Source: Myxocyprinus asiaticus (taxonomy: Eukaryota; Chordata; Actinopteri; Cypriniformes; Catostomidae). Taken from it: DNA of 64,000 nucleotides. Below the pieces are notes generated by a model. That model had not been told where the DNA came from, did not search any database, and worked only from the letters and a program-made list of their open reading frames with translations. The DNA lies in assembly GCF_019703515.2 (NCBI RefSeq), contig NC_059372.1, positions 24,216,931 through 24,280,930 of the forward strand. Direction: 5' to 3'. Made by a program: the position numbers and the translations under genes. This document shows positions 24,420 to 39,754 of this stretch, piece after piece; within the stretch, counting starts at the first letter, position 1, and the number at the start of each line of letters is the position of its first letter.

Positions 24420-27400
24420 TAAGGAATTCCTCTGGAGATGGAAACTGGATACTGGTGCAGCAATCTCTTTGACCTCAACAGAGAAATATACTGCAATGTT
24501 AAACCACTTACTGTACCTCTTCATCCAACAGACATTATTCTGAAAATGTATACAGGTGAGGCTCTTTGCCCACAAGTGAAAATGAACAAGCAGGCTGCTG
24601 TGCTCACTCTGTATGTGATGAAGGGGGATTATCCTCCATTGTCTAGAAGAGAGTGGTCTCACCAAATAAAGTTGGACTGGAAAGAAATTAAGACTGTATG
24701 CCAACAAGCACTGGAATCTGTGTTACACAAACATGCTTTAGTTTTCTCTAAGGAACTGGGAGTGATGAAAGGCATTGAAACAAGTGTGTCACTCATTTCT
24801 GTCAAGTACAGAGTTGTCCCTTATGCACTATGTCCAAAAATTGAAGCTGACCTACAGCTTCTCACAGAAATTGGAGTGCTGTCACCAGTCAAATACAGTC
24901 AATGGGCTACCCCAATCATTCGTGTTGTGAAAAAAAAAAAAAAATGGATCAGTATGGATCTGCTGAGATTTCAAAGTGACTTCCCTGCTAAAAAGACCAG
25001 AACTTCTGGTCACCATCTTATGTTGAGTTTTGGGTGCTGGTCCTCCAGCATGGGTTACTGGTCTTCTGGTGTCCCCACCTGACTTTTAAACTAGCTTAGT
25101 CAGCTTCATCAGAAAGATGAACCTGCTAGGTTCTGCTGGTGAAAAGCATGGCTACGATGGTCCACCAGCTAGACCAGCATGGGAATTGCATGCTGGCTAG
25201 GTAGGGTTTAAATCCTCTGTTTTGTGTTGAATGCTATCCAAAACCACTCATAGAGGATCTTTTTGCAACGCTGGCTAGAGGACAGCATTTTAGCAAATTG
25301 GACCTATACCATGCCTACTTCCAGATAAAAGTTGATAAACTGTCACAAAAACTACTCAGTGTACAACATACAGAAGGGACTATTCTGTTACAATCATCTT
25401 CCATTTGAGATTGCCTCGGCCCTAGCTATTTTTCAAAGGGCACTGGACCAGGTATTGCAGGGGCTGCCCAATGTGCACTGCTATCTTGAGGACATTCCAG
25501 TAACAGGCCGTACAGATGCTGTCCTGGGACAGCTGGAAAGATTTCAGGCTGTAGGTAGAGAAGTTAAAATGTGACTTCTTCAAAGACTCTTTAGAGTACT
25601 CAGGACATCTTATTGATGCTACAGGTTTGCACAAGTCACCTGAGAAAGTGAGGGCCATTGTTGATGTACCAGCTCCATTCAATCTGACTGAGGTCATTGC
25701 TAGGGTTGAGTCATTATTATGGACGTTTCATACCCAATCTGTCAACCATAATAAATCCACTAATACTAAAGTGGTTTGTTGTGCAAAGGAAAACACTGGT
25801 CATGGTCAGCAGAATGTGAGGTAGCTTTTAGAAAGGCATAAAAGGAGCTGGTGTTGCATAATGTTCTGAATCATTATGACCCACAGCACAGCATCCAGTT
25901 GACGTGATGCATCACCATATGGTGTTGGTGCTGTCATCTCCCATGTTCTACACAATGGTCAAGAGCTTTTGCTTCACGTACACTCAGTGAAGCTGAACAG
26001 AACTATGCACAGATTGAGTGTGAGGTCTTAGCGATTGTGTTTGGAGTAAGAAATATTTGAATGAAAAACAATTTACACTCCTCACTGACCATTGCCCTCT
26101 GACCACTATTAATGGTCCTCATAAAGAATTCCACTGATGGCCGCTGCGAGGATGCAAAGGTTGGATTTACACCTCTTTGCCAACACAACTATACAGTATA
26201 GAACAGCCGCACACCATGCAAACACAGATGGTCTTGATCGACTACCCCTGCCCATGAAATACATAGACAGAGTGGACATGGTTGATCTGCTTTTACCTCA
26301 AACAAATCAAGCCACTACCAATCAGTGTTGCTGAGATCCATCAAGAGACAAGGACTGACCCTATCATGGCTATACTTGGTATAATATACAAGGAAACAAA
26401 ACACCAGATACGATTCAAAGTATTGAGTTATCGCTTTTTCTTACTAGGCTTTGTAATCTGAAAGTAGACACTGGTCATCCTCGTGTAGTGAGACTGAAGT
26501 CCATTGCGTGCAGTTATGTATGGTTGCCTGGCCTTGATGGTGACACTGAGCGACAGGCCAAGGGTTGTCAATCCAGTCAACTGCTTGAGAAAACACCATG
26601 CCTTGTTCCCCTCCATCCATGGATCTGGCCATCCAAACCATGGCAACAAATACGTGTGGATTTTGCGGGCCCAGTGAAGGTCACATGTAGTGGTACGTGT
26701 GTACCTAGTAGTGGTTTATGCTCTTTCAAAATTGCCAGAAGTACAGATAATGGAGTCCAAAACCAAAAAAGGACCATTCGAGTGTTGAGGAACCTCTTCA
26801 GTTGCTATGGATTACCTGAAATTCTGGTGAGTGACAATGGTTCACACTTTATTGCACATGAAATCACCACATTTTATAAAGCAAATCACATCAAAAACAC
26901 TCACTCAGCCCCATACCATCCATCTACAAATGGACAGGATGAGAGATTAATGAGGACTTTTAAGCATGCAGGTAATTCCTCCAGAGGACATGCCACTGTC
27001 CAGGAAAGAATAGACACATTTCTGCTGACTTACCCCACACCCCACAACAACTAGCCCTAAACCCTACTGTGGAATCTGTGGTGAAGCATGCTCAATGCTC
27101 ACAAATCCAATGAAGGGCTGTACGATCTAGACATAGACAGTTTACTGTTGGAGATTCTGTGCTTGCTCGTAATTATAGCGGGGTTGCGGGATGGACACCA
27201 GGAGTTGTGACCTCCCAAACAGGACCTGTTTCATACACTGTAGATGTTGGAACTATGGATCATTGGAGACACCATGCTGATCAACTTACATCTCATGAAA
27301 GCCAAGCTGTTTACCAAAAGTTATATGAACCTGAACTTGAACTGAAATATAACACTCTAACAGTTCCTTCCACTGACCAGATCTCCTTGGATGCCATTCC

Positions 27401-27554
27401 TTCAGCACCAGCGAAGAAACCTTATTGCTCTTGTGCTGATTTTACCAAGGATAAACAGAAGTTGCCTAAACCACCTGCAGTATCATCTTCAGAAGGAAAT
27501 GGCAGATGTTATCCTACTCCAGTGATTAAACCACCCAGTCGCCTGACATTGTAG
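24420..27554 (+). pseudogene. gypsy Pol: PR-RT-RH-INT, multiply broken
   Basis: The protease active site DTGAAISLTST is read at 24448-24480, out of frame with its surroundings. The RT N-terminus is open from 24438 (LTEIGVLSPVKYSQWATPII) and is interrupted at about 24990 by a MITE. It resumes with FSKLDLYHAYFQ near 25292, LPFEIASALAIFQRALD and CYLEDIPVTG, where the catalytic YLDD is YLED. RNase H is seen as LSEAEQNYAQIECEVLAIVF (25984-26043) and TLLTDHCPLT. The integrase core in 26488-27054 has VDFAGP, LVSDNGSHF and HPSTNGQDERLMRTFKHA, which preserves D, D and E positions. The final part (27159-27554) includes DHWRHHADQL. Confidence 0.8.
24990..25210. mobile_element. GCTGGT/ACCAGC MITE inserted in gypsy RT
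   Basis: About 220 bp rich in ACCAGC/GCTGGT words in both orientations (TGCTGGTCCTCCAGCATGGG, CCAGCTAGACCAGCATGGG) separates two collinear halves of the gypsy RT domain. A related element is at 29672-29850. Exact ends are uncertain. Confidence 0.55.
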
Positions 27555-27559
27555 CAATG

Positions 27560-27900
27560 CAGTTAACATTAAAGACAGCAGTATTTAGTTAGTGTGCCTT
27601 TTCTGTATGGGGCAGAAAGACTCTGATTTGAATGAAAGGCTTTTGTACTAATATTTGAGGACTTTTTGAACTGATGTTTGAAGAGAATCTTTTGGTAATG
27701 TTTTGTTGCACTGACTGAAAATGTTTGTTGTTGGAAGTGTATGTACCTTTAATGTACCTTTCCAATAAGGGAGGAAGAAATTTTGTATAGGGGATTTACA
27801 TGCTCCTTTAGAGGAGCACTGTTGTTGTTGCATGCATTCTTATTGAAAATAAACAAGTTGGAGAAAAAAGCTGCATACCTCGTGTGTGAATGCATAACTA
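27560..27900 (+). promoter_or_regulatory. Possible 3' LTR / polyadenylation region of the gypsy element
   Basis: It lies immediately after pol and contains GGGAGGAAGAAATTTTGTATA and AAAATAAACAAG (an AATAAA signal near 27847), as expected of a gypsy LTR. There is no matching 5' LTR to confirm it. Confidence 0.35.
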
Positions 27901-27959
27901 AAGGTGTCATATTTAGAGTATTTAGCATTATGTTGGGCAGACATAACATATGTGACATG

Positions 27960-28345
27960 TCTGCTGCTATCTTTTTTCATGGTCACTCAGTTTGGACACA
28001 ATTGTGTTTAAGCTGAAAAGGCCATGTAACTAATTACTCTGCAGCCGCTGCTTCTAAATTCATAACAGAGATAGAATAAAGGGAATTTGAAATTTCTCTA
28101 GTGGTATCTGGGGCTTTTGTAGTTCATAATACCAGCCACGTGTTACTTCAGAGAAAACTAAGCCCTCAGTGTTTTTACTGTTCTCACAGACCAGACGTCC
28201 AAGCATAACTTTTCCATAGTGCCAAAAAGCTTTTAGATGGGCTTTGGTCCATTCTGGTAGGAGATGCAGAGAGAGTGCAGGTCTATTTGGTGTACAATAT
28301 ATTGTAGGGCTGTGACCCTGGCTGAGCAGGCAATGAGAGGACAAT
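27960..28345. other. Intergenic, no supported feature
   Basis: Nothing recognisable between the gypsy tail and the pyrimidine microsatellite. Confidence 0.4.
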
Positions 28346-28350
28346 TGTGA

Positions 28351-28370
28351 TTTTTCTTTCTTTCTTTCTT

Positions 28371-28413
<43 letters not shown>
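28351..28413. repeat. (TTTC)n-(TC)n microsatellite
   Basis: A compound pyrimidine repeat changing from TTTC units to TC units. Confidence 0.95.
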
Positions 28414-28417
<4 letters not shown>

Positions 28418-28707
28418 GTGTCGGCGCTGCTTGCAGCCTGCAGCTGTTCTCCCTTGTTTTTGTTCAGTATACTGAGGCAGTGCCGGTGCTGCAGGTTCTC
28501 ATGATCTAATTGTTGGAGCGTTCAGACAGAGTTCACTCGCTGCTGATTTTTAGGGGAGACCACAGACATTTCCTATGACTGCCTGCTCTCATGTCCTCAG
28601 CCGCTTTCCCTCTATGAACTCTGATTGCTGAGTGTCATGAGAATTTAAACAAGTCATTGTGTAAAAGAAAGTGTATGAGACATACTTAAAACAAAATAGT
28701 ATATACT

Positions 28708-28709
<2 letters not shown>

Positions 28710-28790
<81 letters not shown>
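28710..28790. repeat. (TA)n-(CA)n microsatellite
   Basis: About 35 TA units followed by five CA units. Confidence 0.95.
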
Positions 28791-28791
<1 letters not shown>

Positions 28792-28799
28792 GTACATAC

Positions 28800-29670
28800 C
28801 CTACAAACTGAAGGTATGAGGTGGCCAAATAATAAATAATGAGCTATTTTAAATAACTACATTCTTTACTGCAAGAATGCTGCAATTGACCAATCAGAAT
28901 CAAGTATTACAAAGAGACGTCAATATACCATATAACCATAATGTTATTATATGAGTCACAAGAGAGTAAAGGAAAAGCAACAAATGCTCCACATCAGTAG
29001 TCATTTGCATCATGCTGTGTGCCTTTGGTTGGTATGGGGCCATCATCTTGGTATGAGCTCAATATGGAATTCAATGCAGAGTTGGAGGAATTTTGTCAGA
29101 TATATCAGGGGGTTTGAGCAGCTCTACTGGCAGTAGCAGAAGAGATGAAGCAAGAAGATATCTCCAACCCACTGTAAAGTCTGAATAATATGCACTGCTC
29201 CTCCGGAATGGAAAGTCTGACATTTAATATATCACATCTGAACTGAATGCATACACACCCGTGTAGGTAAGACACTACATCATAAAGATCTAGGAAAGAA
29301 ATATTGCATGTCTAATTATTCTCATGGATAATTGAAGTGGCAAAAAGGGTTCAGTTACTTCAAAGTGACCTCAGACGCTGTAAAATATTATGTATTTTCC
29401 TGTCGGAGGTTGAGACTTTGGCATTCCATTTAGTCTGCATGCTAAATGGACAATGTTCAAGGGAATGGTTTTCAGATTTCACAGCAACGGCCAGCCTGAT
29501 ATTCCTGCAAAGAGATGAATACAGGATGGGTGAAGACCCTGGGACAGGGGAAGTCTTGAACCACAAGAAGGGGCCAGAGCAAGTGTGCACTACAGGGGGT
29601 GGTGTTTTTGTGGTTGGTTCATCAGAAAGTTGTGAGTGTTGAGAGCCTTTTTCAATCACTAGTGTCCTTC
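28800..29670. other. Intergenic; no supported gene
   Basis: Opposed ORFs of about 100 codons at 29337-29659 overlap on both strands, but neither has recognisable domains or splice context. They are left uncalled. Confidence 0.35.
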
Positions 29671-29671
29671 C

Positions 29672-29850
29672 ACCCTGTTGAAAAAACAGCTTAGACCAGC
29701 TTGACTTTTCATGCTGGTCTAGGCTGGTTTATGGTGGTTAGAGCTACTTTGGTGCTGGTGGACCAGCAATGTCCTGATTTTCACCAATAAAACTTTGTGA
29801 ACCAAGCTGATCTACCGGCATGGTCTTTCTGGTTAAGCTGACCCCCCTAC
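29672..29850. mobile_element. GCTGGT/ACCAGC MITE, second copy
   Basis: It begins ACCCTGTTGAAAAAACAGC and contains TTAGACCAGCTTG and GCTGGTCTAGGCTGGTTTA, the same word family as 24990-25210. Confidence 0.55.
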
Positions 29851-29869
29851 CTCCACATGCTTGGGACCA

Positions 29870-30490
29870 GCACACAAAACACAACACATTCTGATGCCTT
29901 TTCATCAAGGCAGACACTCCCTGCTTTTACTGGCACAAAAACCACAACACCGCTCCCTGACGGCATCATGTACTCTCCCTCATGTAAATGGCAAGCTTTT
30001 CCTGCCTGTCATGCTAACAGTATGGATGCAGTCTAGACATTCTCTAGTTAGAGCGTGTCAAATAAGGAAGCCTAGATCTTAGCTAAAGTATGGCAGGCAT
30101 TGCTGAATGCAGCCTAAATGGAAGTAACAATGCAAAAATCTCAGCCAGATGTTATAAAAAGTAATTTGTGAGAAAGGTGACTGTTAGGGTTAACAACACA
30201 CTGGTTTGAAGTCAAAGTCAGTGGGGCCCACATAATCTTTTGGCTCATGTACTAATGTCTGAGAGGTGCTCTTATTAAAATGAACAGTTCTGACAGATTA
30301 GACAGTGTGGGTGGGCTTTTTAATACTTACTCAGAAATGTCTGACGTAAAGAACATTACCTTGAATTGCACTTTTTTAACTGCCTCTGCAACTTCCAATA
30401 TTGTTCTCTTGTGATGTATGATTATGGCTTATGTATTTGAACCATAACCCTCCTCTCCATTCCACTGTATTTTAATGTTACAACACTGAG
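29870..30490. other. Intergenic, no supported feature
   Basis: No exon or repeat that I recognise. Confidence 0.35.
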
Positions 30491-30633
30491 GTTTAGACAA
30501 GTGATTTTCAAATGGTGGGTCACAACCCAAAATGGTTCCCAGGTGTGTTTTGATAGCATTACAAACAGCAGAGGAAAATAATGCTAAATGCAAATAATAA
30601 AATGCAACTAACTATGTACTGTAATCGTACATA

Positions 30634-32275
<1,642 letters not shown>

Positions 32276-32869
32276 TAGTTAAAGTAGGATAGCAAAATAA
32301 ATATGCAAATTAACTTTTAACTGTATTCTGGTGCAAATTTATCAGTTACTTGGCAAGATGCTATTGCTAATACAATATGTGGCCCAATGTTTGTTCCATG
32401 TCTTGGTAAATCAAACCCCTTTACGGACACATTGGAGAAAGAATCTCCATTCCCTAGTACATTTTTGTTTTTACTCACCAGACTTTTAAAATGGCATTAA
32501 AGTGTAATGCAACTGAAAACTGAAAAACATATATAAGCAAAAGTGGATGGGGTATCTTCATAATTATTTCCATAATTTTTCATAATTTAAATCTCATTTG
32601 AGCTTTTTAAAAATGTACAATTTCCACATCCTATCAATTTATATGATATCATGAAATTACATAATAATGATACAAGCTGTCACTTAACACAAAGCATTCA
32701 AAAAGTTGGAACCTAAAAATGAAGATCATGGTAGTATTAATACATTTCATAATTGATTTTAAAGGACACTTTTTGTTACTTTTGTACTATAAGCAATTTT
32801 TATTTCTATGTTAGGTCTGCACTTAATGTCCTGGGTCCTGAAGCAAAACCAATTGAGAACCATTGCTTT

Positions 32870-34765
32870 AGACTGTCAGTGCAGTTGTCTTCGCAACATT
32901 CAGGAAACATCTGTGCAAAGACCTTGGCACAACAAGTACATCATTTTATCAGACTGGTCTATTTCAGACTACAAACTCTGCCCACATCATCAGATTCTGT
33001 CTCTCACACAGTTGCCTGCAAGCTATTTATGTGGATTTTTTGACTGCTAGAATATACTCTTCCATCAGTGAGGCACACTGCTGTGTGAAGCTGTGTGCTA
33101 TTTTGTCCATGTGGTTCCAGGAAATTCTTTACATGTCCGTTTGCTCAGTTATGTGTCCAGTTCATTCCAGCTCAAGCTTTACTGGACATACCACATGGAA
33201 ATATGCTCCTGCATAAAAAAATTTAAAAATATAAATAAATAAATAAATAAATAAAAATAAAAAAACATGAATTACGTAATCTCCCATTTGCTACATTTTA
33301 GCACACAGAGAGAACTTGTGGATTAAAGGAGCTAGGAAATGGACCTGATTAATGTAATACTGATGTCTCTTAGTGGAGCATGTAATCTCTGTACTAATTC
33401 AAAGTGCTTATTTATTTTTCATCTCTAGATCAAAAAGAGTGTATTTTTTTTCCCATGTACCCTGTATCATCACATTATTTATTACAGGCTCACAGTAAAA
33501 TGAAATTCTTTGTGCTTCCCTCCAGATGCTTAGCCGGAAATTCACAGATAGAAAAGCTAGACATTTTCAGAAGACACATAGAAGAAAAATGTAGAAATAA
33601 GCATATACTGTATGGACATCTCTATGTGCATACAAATACAGATCATTTGGTAGTCTAATAGTCTATGATGTGCAGAAAGTGTTAAAAATATGTGTTGTCC
33701 AAGTAATGCAACGGTACCAATGTATGCTCAATTCTTGTTATCAAAAAATCATATAAAAAATAAATAAAAATGATGAAATACAAAGAACAGCACTTTGAGA
33801 GTAAAATACCATGATAGCCTTGGTACTTGGTGAAACTGTGGGAGAATCAGTTAGTCGTTGGTTCTAATGGAGCAGTTGACCTCTGTGTCAGCTTAAATGG
33901 TCCAGTGGCGAAGTGAGAAGCAAAATGATATTGTGATGAAAAAGAAACATTTTAAAACCCCCAAAAGGATTTAAAAAGGCAGCTAATTAGCCCTGAAAGT
34001 CCTCCAGACTCTGTGAGGCATTAAGGAATGTATGAGTGATGGTTTGAGGGTGTGAGGGGACAAACGAGGCACTAAATTTGGGCTGATGAAAGCAGAGTGA
34101 ATTATTCATCATATTTTGGGACAAAGTGTGAAATGATTCGCTCCATCCAGTACAGTATTTTCACACTCACTCCCACCTGCTCACATTTAACCACTACACA
34201 CCAAACACATGGGCTTGCTCAGACAATCAGCTCTGTGACAAAACACACATACAAACATAAACGTATGCATCCTTTCTCTATTTTATTTTTCTGCAGACAA
34301 AACAAAGGATATAGGAAAAGATGGTGAATCTGTATGCTGAAGCTGTGTTGTGGCAGACTAATAGAGGTCCTTAAGTTGATGCTGTCTTGGTTGAAAAACA
34401 ACCGTGTGGTTATTAGCTTCACATGTACTGAGAGACCACGTCATAGCACCACATCAGAGGGTCAACAAGTTTAGGAACATGTAATGTAAATGTGCAATCT
34501 TGCCTTTCTGTGACATCAAGGAGAATTGTAATGTAATCAAGGAACATACAGAACTCATAAATAGTGTATTATGTGATATATGATCATGTGATTTGTGCTA
34601 ACATGTGCTCTTTGTGGGCATGTGTATTGTAAACAGTAAAACTAACCCCAGTAACTGTTCTTTTTAAAGTCTACTTTTAAAAAGTTGAAAGGTGCACTAA
34701 ATTTCCTAATTACAAAAGTTTTACACATGAAACAAATTATATTAGTACTTGTGAAAAATTTGTTT
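32870..34765. other. Intergenic, no supported gene
   Basis: Apart from an AAAT microsatellite at 33217-33266, no repeats or exons were recognised in this stretch. Confidence 0.4.
33217..33266. repeat. (AAAT)n microsatellite
   Basis: Imperfect AAATA units. Confidence 0.9.
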
Positions 34766-34769
34766 CAAG

Positions 34770-35950
34770 ATACACTCAGTAATTTTCTGTTTATGTTGCA
34801 CTGACACCTAGCAGCATAAATGCCACATCATGTAAAAATCAGAAGTTCTCAATTAAGATGCAAACGCTAGACATCTGCGTACAGGACGAGTGATGCAAAT
34901 TTCGTCATTAGAGAAAGTGTTCGAGCACTGAGCGCGTGTGGCTCGATTTTCTAACTGTGCATACTCTGAACGCGCAGTATGTGCATGTGCATGGAATTAT
35001 TTGCACTAATTAGTTGGTCCACAAGGTGGCAAAACTCACAGTTGAGCCGTTGCTGTCACAAAGAAGCACTAGAAGAAGATGCAGTCACCGCTAAATAACA
35101 TGAGATGAATGTGAAAACAACAACAGTGGAAGTGCACGGCAAGAATGTGTGTGTGAGGAGGTTAGGAGATACCTGCATTTGTATAGCTAGAGTCTGAATG
35201 AATATAAAGAAATTTTTATGGGCCTAAACTCTTGAAGATAAATAGTCCACTCTCTCATTGCAGTCTTAGCACACATGCACCAACCGGCCTGAGTATGAGC
35301 ACAGTCAAATGAAGTATACTTTGAAAGGCTATACTGATGTCATAATAGTAATAAGCTATTCACACTCAGCCATGATTAATTTACACTGCAAGTGAAAGAG
35401 TCCGATTAACGGGTACAATTGAGATAAAACAAGTTAAACAGAGCACAACAGTGATGCTTACAGTACAGAGTAAGCGTATATAAACTGCTGCTTACCTCAA
35501 TGCTGTGACGATACTTCTGGCATTCCTCCACCACCCCAACTCCTCCCATCTATCCATTAATAACTTAACAAGTCCGGGTAGGTATTCAAGCTCAGGTCAA
35601 TTCTTGAGCCTCGAGCCCTACGCCAGGGACAGCAAGCCAAAACACATTTACACTATCCTCTTTAGGATTACATTAACATGCGAATGACTGAATAGGTCTG
35701 TCTTTAAAGGTTTACAAGTTATAGGAAAAAATCGATGGACAAAATGAGCAGGATTTTACTTCAGTAAACCAACTGTTGTTCTCTATTTAGCTGGTCATGT
35801 GATCAGCATGGCAGCACTCATGAATGTGCACCCAGCACCATATAAAATACAGCAGTTGTTTTTTTTCTCTAAGACTGATATGACTAGAGTCATCTCAAAA
35901 GTTTAAAAGTTTAGCAATGAACAAAAAAATCACTGAGTACCCCTTTAAAA
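34770..35950. mobile_element. Candidate non-autonomous element with ACTCAGTAATTTT ends
   Basis: GATACACTCAGTAATTTTCTGTT at about 34771 is roughly inverted relative to AACAAAAAAATCACTGAGTACC at about 35920-35941. The interior has no transposase. Ends are imperfect and no TSD was identified. Confidence 0.35.
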
Positions 35951-35959
35951 ATCATGTTT

Positions 35960-38225
35960 GCTCACACAAGATGAAAACTCCAGTCATCAGTAGCTTAAAC
36001 TTATTTTATTTTACATAGAGCTGGGCAACATCAAGGATGCTGACATGTTGAGATCACATGACAAGCCATTTGCTGTTCACTTAATCTTTTAGTTACCTCC
36101 CTGTTATCTGTCACTTTCACTCACGGAATAATCATGGATGACTAAATAGTGTGTTTCTACAATGGCACTGGTAACTGAAAATTTGTACTTCTGCATTATG
36201 CTGAATTCACGCCAACAGGTGTCAGTGTCCAAGACAACTGCCATATTTGCCAGCGGAACATAAGGTAGCATCAGTATATGGTACCGTCAGTTCTTTAGTA
36301 AAGCGTAGAGAATGCGATTAACACAAAAGGGGTAAATAATTACATAGACCTGCAGATTTTATTTCTGTGTTCTACTGTCATCAGCTCTGATCATCAGAGA
36401 AGTGTTGACAGCCTGCGCTCGTAAGTCTATGTCTGGACTCTGGGAACTGTTTTCACAGTTGGGGGTATTGGGAGCACAGCCCCAGTTTACAAGAGCTGGA
36501 AAAGGTAATGGGTCTGCTCCAAGCTCTGATTCATGGCCACCCTCACACCTTACCAGCTGTGTCTGACATCAGTCCACATCATTCCTCCCACCTTTGACCC
36601 AATGGACAATGGACAAGGAAACAAGTCATCAACAAATCAATGGACAAGGAAACAAATCGTCATTATAGCTAACATATTCATAATAGTGAAAGCTACATTT
36701 GCTATAGTGAAATAATAGTGAAAGCTACATTTAGTTGACTACCATTTTGTTTCATAACTGTTGCATTCAAGACCAACTCAAGACCAGTTATACAAGTTCA
36801 GTTGGACTACTGCACATTTACCAATTGCTCTGTAAAGACATTGAGATGAACTATTGTTAGCTCTTATTTAAGACCACACACTTGCTTGTCTAAAAGCTGG
36901 CAGAAAATATGTCTTAGCCCATCATTATGTAAAAAATAGTTAATAAAAAGTTAAGTATTGGGTTAGGTCAGGTTAGACACTGTGTATCATACACAGTAAA
37001 AATATTGTTGTCAGGCAGAGCTATGTTCCTTCTGCAATCAGAGCCACTCTAATCAAACCATCCCAAAATTGTTTTACTTTTTTTTTTTTTTTTTACATGT
37101 ATCCTCGGCCCATATATTCCGTCTGCTATCCATTATCAGACCCCTGCAGCTCTTTCTGGAATCTCTTTGATATTTGATCCCATATCTTTTTTATTGCATC
37201 ATGGCTAGACTTGATAAAAAAAAAATTAGTTGGACATTTTTGTCCAGTTCAGTGTTCTGATTTGTGTGTCATCAGAACAGTCAGAACAGAAAGATTATCT
37301 TTTCTATCATAGAATTTAGTTTGATTTTGCATCCTTTATAAATTACTCTATTTCTTACATTTTGCTTTTTGGTGACCTGAATTTGGAAGACAATTTAATT
37401 AACTGTCTACATGGAAATGGATCCTGAAATGATGCTACGAATCTTATCAGCCCTCTGCTGGTGTGGAGAATGTAATCGCATGTTACATTTATATAAATCA
37501 CAAGCATAGCATTTCAAGCTCTGTAATAATCACATAAGAAGAAAGAAAGATCTTGGTTAAGGAAGTTTTTTTTTTAAAATCCATATTATAGGTACATTAC
37601 TTAGTTCACATGTTTTATGCTCACACACTTTCTCCAATTAGGGAACTACATTACACATATGTTGGTTTTGTGCAAGCATATACAAAATGTATGGCTAAAA
37701 GTGTTGTCCTAGAAAGAATCAGGCAAATAATTGCTACCATGATGTACCTCCACTGTTGTAATTAATGACATAAAATATGGGTAGAGCATTCTGCTTGGCC
37801 TAACCAAACCCTTACAGCTTGCTAGGCTGAATCTTTGTTCATAGGAATATCAACACAAAATAAATTCTAACAAGTTAATATCTTGCAGCCAAGGCAATAT
37901 ATATATATATATAATGGGGTTTAATGTCAGTAAATTACAAAAATGTAAAAATAGATGTGTTTCACAAAGGCACTAGATGAATTGAGCTCTGTTGGAGTAT
38001 TGCACATGTGCTGTTTCAATTTTATGAATTTTAGTTTCAGGATTGTTCAAGTGGCAGCTCCAGCCTTGTTAATGTTGAACCTCTACTTACTTTAGTGTTG
38101 TGTTCCTATGCGTCGATGTCAAAGACACTGTAGTTCTTAACATGTTTGATCTTTGTATTAACATCTAATGTATGCAGTAAAATACATTTAAAAAGTTGAA
38201 ATCAGTCAGACTGTGCTCAATGAAA
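35960..38225. other. Intergenic, no supported feature
   Basis: AT-rich, with a poly-T run at about 37078-37094 and a short TA run near 37899-37912. No exon-like sequence was recognised. Confidence 0.4.
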
Positions 38226-38229
38226 CATC

Positions 38230-39640
38230 ACACTTATGTTTATTTGTTTCAGATTTTCTGGGCAGTATGTACAAAAAAAAGCTGTATTTACAATGATGAT
38301 TGCACAGGAAACGGTCACAAAAGCAGCAGTTAAAAGGAAAGCATAACAATGTCTAAAAATTCATACCCTGTTTTCAGCATGGATTTTGTGCTGCATTTTT
38401 TTCCTTCCCAGTCTGCACAGCAATTACAGTCATTTACATACAGTATGGACACTTCAAAATAAATCATACGAGGGGGCTCACCACAAGGGGGCACAAAAGC
38501 CCTGCGCAGAGCAGACAGAAGTAGACTGAAATCCCTATTTCAAAAGGCTCTACTTTCTCAGAATAATGTTTCCCCCAACTGAGTTGTTTTAACATACACA
38601 ACTAATCCTTATATCTTTTGGGTGGAATTCTTTGTTTATAGTTATAGGGATGCTGTCCAATTTTTAGTCCCATACAATAAAAAAATAATATGAAAAATAA
38701 CCCAAGCCTTCTCAATGTTTTATTACACAACACCTCACAATGTCTGAGCGTGCCATCAGAACAGATACATTATGGGAACAATATAAAACAAACATCGATC
38801 AGGTATGAGGACTAAAAACATAAAACAACTCAAATGGTGTAGGATAAGGGCAGTCTAAAGGCAGTTTAATGGAAGCCAGTAAGGCCAATCATTTGTCATA
38901 ATTACATTTACATAAAAATTATGCAAATATTCAAAGCATACTGTATGTTTTTGACACTTAAGAGTAAGGCAACCCCAAACCACTCTTCCATTTTTAAGTT
39001 CCATTCATTGTGTTTTGCCTTTAACAGAAAGAGCAAACATCACATTGACTGATTTTTGGCATTAATGATTGGTTTGAAGATATGCAACACATTTGCTTAA
39101 ATCAAAAGTCCTGATTAGAGTGTATGTGGTGGTAAAGTGAACCAGCAGATTCATCTAGGCACACATTCTGTCTTATGACTCTTGTTAGCAATAATCAATA
39201 GAGACTTTGTGATCTAACCATATGTGTCCAAACACAAAACAAAGAAGAGCTGGTTTGAATTCAGCAAAGACACAGATCTGAGTCATTTCAACAATGGATT
39301 TTTATACAGTCAGAGAATTTAGAACAGCAACCATAAGGAACACTGCATTATAGACTAAACTCAAGACTCTTCAACATTTACCACAAGCTGCTTATATGGC
39401 AAACTGAATATAAACAATCAACATTTTCAATTAAAGCTGAGCAAAAAAACATGATGGTTTGAGACGTGCAGTTAGTGCTGCTCTGTGTTAGCTGGACAGG
39501 AAACTGTGCAGAATTAGTATATTAATTCACTGTTCTTGTAACACTGACATGGTTGAATTTACTTTCTGATGTGTGGGATAAGATAAGGCATCTACAATGT
39601 CTATTTGGCTATTTTTTTGACTCATACTAATTCAAATGCC
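38230..39640 (-). other. Possible minus-strand 3' UTR / terminal exon
   Basis: About 1.4 kb without recognised repeats, ending near an AATAAA on the minus strand (TTTATT at about 38239). At the upstream end a minus-strand reading, FRLRMENGPGAFELV then stop (about 39680-39630), follows an AG. This could be the 3' end of a transcript, either an alternative rap1gap end or a neighbouring gene. I do not recognise the peptide and the acceptor is weak. Confidence 0.25.
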
Positions 39641-39754
39641 CCTGGGCCGTTCTCCATGCGCAGGCGGAAACGACAGCTAGCTAAACTATTTAAGAGTAAC
39701 TGCACCCTCCAGTTTCTGCCATATTGCATAATTTTGTTTTTAATTTTAAAGTGA

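Larger units (their letters stand above)
23459..27560 (+). mobile_element. Ty3/gypsy LTR retrotransposon, decayed
   Basis: Coding remnants follow gypsy order: gag with a CCHC knuckle, protease, reverse transcriptase, RNase H, integrase, then a C-terminal chromodomain-like region. A 5' LTR is not found; a hAT element ends 25 bp upstream. A 3' LTR is only suspected. The interior carries a (GA)n expansion and a MITE insertion. Confidence 0.8.

Noticed and set aside
29337..29659. Overlapping ORFs of about 100 codons on both strands
   Set aside because: Two opposed ORFs of similar length with no known motif. GC-richer composition alone explains the lack of stops.
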